The position numbers were made by a program, and so were the translations under genes. Of a stretch of DNA of 64,000 nt, positions 57,618 through 64,000 are shown piece after piece (position 1 is the first letter of the stretch; each line of letters starts with the position of its first letter). The notes below the pieces were generated by a model. It was given only the letters and a program-made list of their open reading frames with translations, was not told the DNA's origin and ran no database searches. The DNA lies in contig SCFE01000044.1 in the NCBI GenBank assembly GCA_004352715.1, positions 2,020,910 through 2,084,909 on the forward strand, written 5' to 3'. The stretch comes from Hofstenia miamia. Taxonomy: Eukaryota > Xenacoelomorpha > Acoela.

Positions 57618-57778
57618 ATTATATTGAAGAGGAAGATTGTGTCTTCATATTCATAGACAATAATCAACTTGTAAATATTCCTTGCAGCTATGAATTAATG
57701 TTCATATGTGAAATTTCTTCAATGCATTCCAGCAAGATGTATGGCTACAGTAGCACTGGAAAGAAATTTTTTTTATAA
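57618..57778 (+). CDS. C-type lectin gene 2, exon 4 (end of CTLD and stop)
   Basis: Acceptor CATGCATTTAG, phase 1. It completes the EPN motif and reads YIEEEDCVFIFIDNNQ, then LVNIPCSYELMFICEI, with the last two CTLD Cys. As in gene 1, the WND motif is degenerate (LVN). The frame ends at a TAA at 57776-57778 after about 17 more residues. EPN suggests mannose-type specificity in canonical CTLDs, but the lost calcium-ligand motif makes sugar binding uncertain. Confidence 0.82.
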
Positions 57779-58339
57779 CTGATTCCACAGATGTGCTATG
57801 GCATTAACTATAAAAATTTTTTTACAGTTTGTAATGACTTCTATAAATAAATGGGAAAATAGCTTGTGACAAAAAATGTAAAATTGCCAATTTGGACTTA
57901 ATAACTAGAACTGCTTTTAGAAATCCATTTCAATTTGTACATTGCTTATTGCATTTTATATCATATACTTTTGTTTTATTGAATAAGTATATTTATTTTA
58001 TGATTTTGGATATCCTTGCATGAGAAATATTTTTGATTTACAATCAATTATGATTTATACTAACAATTATGAATCTTTAAATCAATGATAAAAATAAATA
58101 ATCAAGGTGTTCAAAATAATATATTATTTCTATTTATATTTTAATAGCTTCAGAAATAGAAATTTATTTATTAATTTCTAATAGTGAATTCTGACAACTT
58201 TGAAATTGCAAAATATAGTTTTGTTATAGGATTTTACCTCATAAATAAAAAAAAATTTCCTTGTAAATTTTAACTAATTGTATAATTGTCAGATATTCTC
58301 CCCTACTAGGAGTTGACTTACAGGAAAGACTCTGATAAC
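57779..58339. other. Downstream of lectin gene 2; no gene seen
   Basis: AT-rich. Possible 3' UTR at its start; no clear poly(A) signal chosen. Confidence 0.4.
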
Positions 58340-58710
58340 AAGAGAAAATTCAATGTTATGATGTCAAAAGTCTATAGTCTATATTATATTTGAGCTTGCA
58401 GTATCCTGTCAAAAACTATGGGTTCATGCAGGTATGATTATGATTCCATCATCATAATGTTATTTGTGGAATAATATTTTTATATTTTGTTCTACACAAA
58501 ACTTGCAATCAGATNNNNNNNNNNNNNNNNNNNNNAAGAGAAAATTCAATGTTATGATGTCAAAAGTCTATAGTCTATATTATATTTGAGCTTGCAGTAT
58601 CCTGTCAAAAACTATGGGTTCATGCAGGTATGATTATGATTCCATCATCATAATGTTATTTGTGGAATAATATTTTTATATTTTGTTCTACACAAAACTT
58701 GCAATCAGAT
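58340..58710. repeat. 175 bp exact duplicate flanking a 21 N gap
   Basis: 58340-58514 and 58536-58710 appear identical, starting AAGAGAAAATTCAATG and ending GCAATCAGAT. An identical overlap on both sides of a short gap is the mark of two contig ends that should have been merged. Confidence 0.85.
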
Positions 58711-59896
58711 TATTTTTTTCTGGGCTTCAGCTAATTATAATCATGTTGAAATGATATCAAACATTGTATTTACACATATAGCTATACACAGAACTAGATT
58801 TTATCTACATGTATCCTGGGACACAATTGATTTGACCTTGTACTCAGCCACATTTTTGAAGGTCAATGTATTTATGATATTCTTAGTGGTATCAAAACTT
58901 TCAGGCTGTTCACACAAGTGTAAACTGCATTCAAATATTAAATGCTTGGGTTTTCATTAGCCACATTACAAAATCCCCACTTTGGCACTTCAATTATCTT
59001 GGACAAATAATATTTTTCATGGATTATTATGTGATTTAATATGATTCTTATGGGATTTTTTTATAATGTGAACAAATTTTTTCAAGCTGTCTTCCTTAGC
59101 ATCTCTTGGATTGTTTTTATAGTAATGTCCCAATATCTGGCAGCTCTTAGTAAAGTAATTGTAATTTTTGCTTCACTGGTGCAGCAAGAGTCACTAAACT
59201 ATTTCCATGCATTTTTGTCATTGGCTGAGTGATTGTTCCTTTCTTTATGATGCTAAAATTCCATAGACTAATATGAACATGGAGCCTATTGGGATGTTGT
59301 CACTCTTGTCAGAATTATGTGTAAATTTCAGGAATTTCATTTGTTTTAATATGTCTTAAACATTGCCTTTAAGGCCAAAGATATGGTAATTTTACACTTG
59401 ATTTTAAATAAGCTCCCCTTTTAACAGGCCTGCTTAATAATAACATCATGAAGCTGAAACACTGGATGTCAAGATGCATTTAGGATTGAGAATAGGATTT
59501 TGAATTTATTGCAAGTTGGAGATAAAAAACATTACTCAGTTGAATGCCAGCTTTATTGTTGTTACAATATAGTAAACTAGTTGGTTGTAAATGACTGTTA
59601 TTGTTCCAGATGCAGAACATTTTACTCATGAAGAGATAATAAGTCTTTTATTTACTTTGTGCCCCCAATGAGCAAGAACACCATCTTTCAGCATACACAA
59701 GTGTATTATTTCTTTTCTGCTTCTGTTGCTAATTTCCATCATTCACTTCATCTCTGACAGCCACTATTTGAGAGGTTCATTTAAATCCATGCAAGTGTTG
59801 CAGAGGGCTTAACAGGATTGTGCTGATCTTCTGAAGCAGAAATTCTAATGTTAATCCTGAAGAAATACCAAGGCCAGCCATGATAATGGGCATTAC
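58711..59896. other. Less AT-rich stretch; no exon confirmed
   Basis: May belong to the - strand gene suggested by 59897-61021, but I could not confirm exons. Confidence 0.35.
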
Positions 59897-60020
59897 CATA
59901 TTAATCTTCCAGCGCATGAAATCATTCAATTCTTCTGGACAGAAAATTTCTTCATGAACCATACAGGCTCCAATTGGTTTTGCAATTTCTTCCAAGTCCA
60001 GATTTAGGTATAAGCTAAAC
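59897..60020 (-). CDS. Possible exon of an unidentified gene
   Basis: On the - strand an acceptor (CACATCAG) and donor (GTAATG) bound 124 nt encoding SLYLNLDLEEIAKPIGACMV, then HEEIFCPEELNDFMRWKINM. The reading is clean and base composition is more balanced than the surrounding DNA. I do not recognise the family. Its entry phase does not match the exit phase of the exon at 60799-61021, so at least one more exon would lie between them, perhaps near 60271-60477. Confidence 0.4.
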
Positions 60021-60270
60021 CTGATGTGCAATTGAAATTCCTTTATGATTCTTTGATGAGTTTGATAGTTACTCAAATAGGTTTGCTTTGATAATCCATT
60101 AGAAACATCATATGTACATCTATTTATTGATATACTATTTTCTGAAAGCTATTTTTATGCATCAACAGGATCAAACAACTAAATCATGCCATCATTTACA
60201 AGTTGCATGGTTAGAAACCACAAGGTAACACATTTATTATTTTCTTGTAGTCAATGAATTCACTAAGAAT

Positions 60271-60477
60271 TTAAGACATGAAGTACATTGAGAGGAATAG
60301 GATTAGAAGCTCAACAATACTCCAATAAGTGAAATTTCCAATGGTCCATATGAAAGTTGAAACAGTTGGTTTCAAACATGGCACATTGCTGCAAGCAAGA
60401 ATGCAGTTAGGACCATGACTTTCCTTTGGGGTGGACTCATTGATTTCTCTAATGGCAAATTCCCATTGTTGAAGCAT
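60271..60477 (-). CDS. Possible exon or 3' piece, unidentified
   Basis: 68-codon frame reading LQQWEFAIREINESTPKESH, later a hydrophobic end (SIVELLILFLSMYFMS) and a stop. An acceptor-like CTTGCTTGCAG lies inside. It could be a membrane-segment exon or chance. Confidence 0.25.
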   Translation of the reverse strand: MLQQWEFAIREINESTPKESHGPNCILACSNVPCLKPTVSTFIWTIGNFTYWSIVELLILFLSMYFMS

Positions 60478-60798
60478 TCTAAAATTCTTCAGGAATGAAT
60501 GAAAAAGTTTGTCATTCTGAATGTATCAATTCATGTATTATTTATACCAGTAAGAAATTTCATGTATTTGCTTATAACTTAAGCTTTCTGCCTGTACTTT
60601 CTATGATGGTTCAAACATTTTGTACTTTATTTTTAGTATTATATTCTTTGCTTTCAACAATTGCATCCACTTTATTCTGAAAAGTTTCCTTGATTTTAGC
60701 CCTACGATTATCTACTTAACAGTTCATCACAGTGTAAACTTAGATAAATATACGTTTTATTATTTGCTATGGTTCATAAATTTTTAAGAAACACTTAC

Positions 60799-61021
60799 AA
60801 GAAACATTCACAAGTCTTATCTTTCTACTTGATAAAGGATTGTTGCTTTTGAACAGTTCAAGTATTGTTTTTGATGTTCCCACAGTGAGTAAATACTGGA
60901 GCTGCTCTTCATCCTGCGTCAGCATTTCAATAAAATTCATGAATAAGGGCCACACTTCATTTGCATTGTTATTTGTGACACACAGGAGAGAGACATGTTT
61001 GGAAATTGGAAAAGTTTTCTC
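60799..61021 (-). CDS. Probable internal exon of an unidentified gene
   Basis: 223 nt between acceptor CACAATTCAG and consensus donor GTAAGT, phase 0 in and phase 1 out. Encodes EKTFPISKHVSLLCVTNNNA, then NEVWPLFMNFIEMLTQDEEQ and LQYLLTVGTSKTILELF: alternating amphipathic helices reminiscent of ARM/HEAT-type solenoids. No family can be named. Codon quality and splice sites make it the best candidate host exon outside the lectins. Confidence 0.5.
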
Positions 61022-61560
61022 CTGAATTGTGCACATATCTATTGTGGCCCTTTTCAGTGCATCTTAGAAAACTTTTGTTCACTCCCATGAACAATATTAT
61101 CTTAAGAACTGTCGTCATTGCAATGAACACAGAGGTTTGATGTCAGTTTATATATGGATTCCAAAATTTAACAGGAAATTGTAAATATTCATACGTGAGG
61201 ACACTATTTTTGAAAGGATAAAATGGAATGGCTAAATTGAAAATAAACATCTGCTGCAAAAGCTTGAAATAAAATATTATAAATTCAATGATCTAAGATG
61301 ACATACAATCTCTAGATGAGAAAAACTACATATGTGAAAAGAAAATTGTGTGCTTAGTAAGATTGTATTCAAATTTTAAATTTATATTCCAGACAATTTG
61401 GCAAACACTCAAATACATTTTGTTCATTGCAGCAAACAGTATCCAGTAAGGGTTTAAAATCACGAAAATGCAACGTCACTTTGCTATTAGGCCTGATGCT
61501 TTGTCATGATTTTGTGCAACGTTTAGAGTCTTTATTCACCAATTAAATGTCTTTGATAGA
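61022..61560. other. No gene seen
   Basis: Between the possible exons and the LINE fragments; nothing recognised. Confidence 0.4.
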
Positions 61561-61639
61561 AGCATTTTTACTACATCTGCTAAGAGGCTTTTGTAGCATC
61601 AAAACCATTTTTGCAGTACTTACTTGGCATGTGTCATAG

Positions 61640-61995
61640 GCATATTTGTAAATATCGCTGTGTTTATCTTGTTTCATTATATCATTTACAAAAATTGCAA
61701 ATTTCATTGAACCAATTACAGTACCTTTGGGGCATCCCAGTCAGTCGTAATATTGCTTGATTTTTTTCTGTTTACACACTGTCGTCTGTTTTCTAAGAAT
61801 TTGATGATTAAATTATAATTTATGAGCTTATCTTGCAAATTAGCAAAATTCATTAAATTGAATGCCTTACTTAAATTCAATAATGCAACACAACTGCAGT
61901 TATTATGAAATATACTAAACTTTATTATTGAGTAATAGATAGAATTGCGTCTTGGGTGCTATGGCCATTGTTTATTCTTTGATCTTTAGGCAAGT
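61640..61995 (-). pseudogene. LINE RT fragment
   Basis: Reads NCSCVALLNLSKAFNLMNFA (RT palm block, about 61905-61846), then LINYNLIIKFLENRRQ, then LGCPKGTVIGSMKFAIFVND (about 61735-61680). Broken by stops and frameshifts; catalytic YADD degenerates to AYDTC near 61640. Confidence 0.7.
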
Positions 61996-62640
61996 TTATC
62001 AATAAATATAATGAATATAAATGTTAATTTATTATCAATAATAATACCTACATATACCATTTTATTTTCTTCAATGATTTTATTGTTCACTTGTAAGCTA
62101 AGATTCATATAATTTCATTTTTTTAGTACCATAAACTTTGTTTTTCAATATTTAACATCATTTTATTTTTATTGAAATATAAGATAGCTCTGTTTAATGC
62201 ATTGTGTAAATCTTCATATTTGGTTGTATATAATAAATTATCATCAGCCTACTCTATACATTTTATTTTATTATCAAATTTGATGTCATTTATATAGATA
62301 TTAAATAACAGTGGTCCTAGCACTGAACGCTGTGGGATTCCACAGTTAATATTCATTGAATGAGATATACTGTTAATTGTATGCATTGTTATCTATTATT
62401 TTAATAAAATCTAGTTATATCTATTGCTTATTCTTCAAAATTATATATTTGTTTTAGTTTATTTATAAGGATATTGTAATTAATCAAATTGAATGGCTTT
62501 GATAAATCTTGGGATAAAATTAATACTATTCTCCAACTATCTAAGACATGACTGATGACTGAATGCTTATTAATTAATGCACCAATGTATTAACTGGCAG
62601 CCAAATTAATTGGGTTTAATAAAATATTGCCATTCTTTAA
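61996..62640 (-). pseudogene. Second LINE RT fragment
   Basis: Reads VLILSQDLSKPFNLINYNIL (about 62525-62466), NCGIPQRSVLGPLLFNIYIN (about 62350-62290), ADDNLLYTTKYEDLHNAL (catalytic ADD, about 62250-62195) and a tail with FNKNKMMLNIEK. RT motifs repeat the set at 61640-61995, so this is a separate LINE copy lying next to it in the same direction. Confidence 0.75.
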
Positions 62641-62857
62641 CTTAGCTTGACAATAAGCTTGCTGAAAGAAAATGAAAATTATTTACAATATATACAGTGC
62701 ATTGATGTGCATCACTTTTGTCGTGTAGTGGTATTTCATTTATCTTAACTGATTGTGTATCGGTAATTCATGTATTTCATCTATTTTTTGTGTATTTAGA
62801 AAGTAAATTTCAATAAATAAACAATTTATTCAATAAATGAAATTTTAAATAAAGTTT

Positions 62858-63090
62858 CCCAATTTTTAGATTAAATGCTGCTTCATCTGTAGCTAGATCA
62901 GAAAACAGCCGTTCAACTATACCACTACTTACTGAAATGCTCAAAATCTGTCGAACAACATTTTTAAAATCATTGGACATAGGAGATTCACACCAAAATT
63001 CAGAAATATCTGAATTCGGGCTAGCAGTGACACCATCTAGATATGAAAGTAAAAAATCGTGTGTTGCTGATTTTTGAGCATGTAAAGGAG
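62858..63090 (-). pseudogene. hAT transposase C-terminal dimerisation region
   Basis: One open - strand reading: HDFLLSYLDGVTASPNSD, EFWCESPMSNDFKNVVRQIL, SISVSSGIVERLFSDLATDE. A Trp, the spaced helix and the I-x-V-S-S-x-x-x-ER-x-FS block match the hAT family dimerisation domain. The catalytic domain is not found upstream. Confidence 0.65.
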
Positions 63091-63130
63091 CATGATGGTG
63101 GTTGAGTGACTTGAGTTTCTATTATTTGCG

Positions 63131-63700
63131 GGGAAATTCTTTCTTTTATGTAGGACTCAAAACATTGTAAAATTATTCACCTGCAGTTGTCAGTTTCGAA
63201 TTTAAAAAACCGCTGTTAATGTTAAAGAATAAGTCTGGTTTTTGGATTCAGAATAGCAACAATTATGATCAAATCCTACAATACACATTACGCGATTTTT
63301 TGTGTAGTATTCAGTTTTTTCGTGTATCAGTATTTCATGTATTGTTACGGAAAATTTAGTGTTTAGTATCATACATCGGTAAAACTCGTCAATGCACTGG
63401 ATATATAGTCTCTCACGAATAACATGTATTTAGTTCTTAATAGCATAAAAAATTCGTCTTGTTTTCTGCTTTAAGTTTATAGCTGAATATGATAAGTACT
63501 AGATGTCTAAAAAACACACTTCAAATTTCAAAATCATAGGACCTTATTCAACTTGTTGTAATCCTATATTTATGCTCATTCTATTATTTTTCAGTAACAA
63601 CATATACACTGTAGTCAAGGATCAAAGCAAGATGTATTTCAAAATAGGAAATAATTTTTCATTTATTTCAGAAATCTATTTTTGTTCCAGACTAAAATAA
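63131..63700. other. Upstream of the terminal LINE; not recognised
   Basis: AT-rich. The 65-codon frame at 63503-63700 may be the decayed end of a LINE ORF1, but shows no esterase motif. Confidence 0.35.
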
Positions 63701-64000
63701 TTATTATACAAATTTTTTTATATTTACTTAAAGGGCAACTCGATATATCATTCCATGAATCCCTAAAATCCTTGAAATACCAAAAGTCTAGAATTACTGG
63801 AGTGTATTCTAATTATTTCGCAATCAAAATCTACAATTTAATATTCTATCATCTACGAGTTCTAGTTACACTCAAATTGATTTTATCAGGAGATATTGAA
63901 ACAAATCCTGGACCTATTCTCAATCAAGATAAAATTAGCGATGCTTTATCTAACTACAATCAAAACCTAAAATTTTTCTACCTAAATGCTAGAAGTTTAA
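63700..64000 (+). CDS. LINE ORF2 N-terminus with 2A-like leader (runs off window)
   Basis: An open + strand reading with IIIIQIFLYLLKGQLDISFH, ESLKSLKYQKSRITGVYSNY, then LILSGDIETNPGP and FFYLNARSL, the start of an APE endonuclease. It aligns along its whole length with the start of ORF2 of the - strand LINE at 20172-19850, so they belong to the same family. It is uninterrupted up to the window edge. The start codon is uncertain. Confidence 0.8.
   Translation, partial: MIIQIFLYLLKGQLDISFHESLKSLKYQKSRITGVYSNYFAIKIYNLIFYHLRVLVTLKLILSGDIETNPGPILNQDKISDALSNYNQNLKFFYLNARSL
63889..63915 (+). other. 2A-like ribosome-skipping motif, second copy
   Basis: Encodes GDIETNPGP, consensus D-I-E-x-N-P-G-P, at the same position relative to the endonuclease as 19930-19965. 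Confidence 0.85.

Noticed and set aside
1-64000. tRNA, rRNA or CRISPR features
   Set aside because: No cloverleaf, rRNA-like block or regularly spaced repeat-spacer array was seen; the tandem arrays lack unique spacers.

Overview
The window is AT-rich (roughly 70% by eye) animal DNA: split genes with GT-AG introns, long TA microsatellites, and a dense layer of decayed transposons with no bacterial-style operons. The mix (C-type lectin genes, CR1-like LINEs with an esterase ORF1 and a 2A-like leader, Ty3/gypsy, P-element/THAP, piggyBac, Tc1/mariner and hAT remnants) suits a marine or aquatic invertebrate. I cannot name the phylum. Almost all of the longer open reading frames belong to mobile elements.

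Host genes. Two C-type lectin-like (CTLD) genes lie head-to-tail on the + strand. Gene 1 has exons at 15827-15993, 21234-21378 and 22886-22996, with its first exon not found. Gene 2 has exons at 53036-53303 (signal peptide plus probable PAN/apple-like module), 53915-54075, 55761-55904 and 57618-57778. Homologous exons use the same intron phases (1, 0, 1), and in both genes the Asn of the EPN/QPN sugar-binding motif is assembled across the last intron. Their introns are full of transposons. Gene 2 exon 3 carries a one-base frameshift. A third, unidentified split gene may lie on the - strand around 59.9-61.0 kb.

1-7.6 kb: a decayed Ty3/gypsy gag-protease piece, a TA-flanked 388 bp MITE and a decayed P-type transposase (- strand, 4766-7521). 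7.6-14.7 kb: several non-coding inverted-repeat elements, including two diverged copies of one family. 14.9-21.1 kb: a LINE RT fragment (+) and a CR1-like LINE (-), both inside gene 1. 23-28 kb: little recognisable. 28.2-43.3 kb: a Ty3/gypsy element (+) whose gag-protease (28.99-30.29 kb) is separated from RT-RNaseH-integrase (37.5-39.7 kb) by two - strand LINEs, followed by a long unidentified broken ORF region and a probable polypurine tract and LTR start. 43.96-46.32 kb: a P-type element with clear 20 bp TIRs, itself hit by a small MITE. 47.4-52.6 kb: a mariner-like fragment, a LINE ORF1, a piggyBac transposase and a TTAA-flanked MITE. 53.0-57.8 kb: lectin gene 2. 61.5-64 kb: two LINE RT fragments and a hAT C-terminus (all -), then the 5' part of a LINE ORF2 (+) running off the window.

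Assembly quality limits interpretation. There are N gaps at 3402-3678, 13281-13354, 31207-32206 and 58515-58535, and single n joins at 18449, 18536, 19139, 30318 and 32771. Several joins sit beside duplicated or out-of-order sequence. I found no RNA gene and no CRISPR array. I saw no convincing wholly new system; the strongest leads are the lectin pair, the 2A-led LINEs, the TIR-bounded P-type element with its nested MITE, and the unidentified region downstream of the gypsy integrase.
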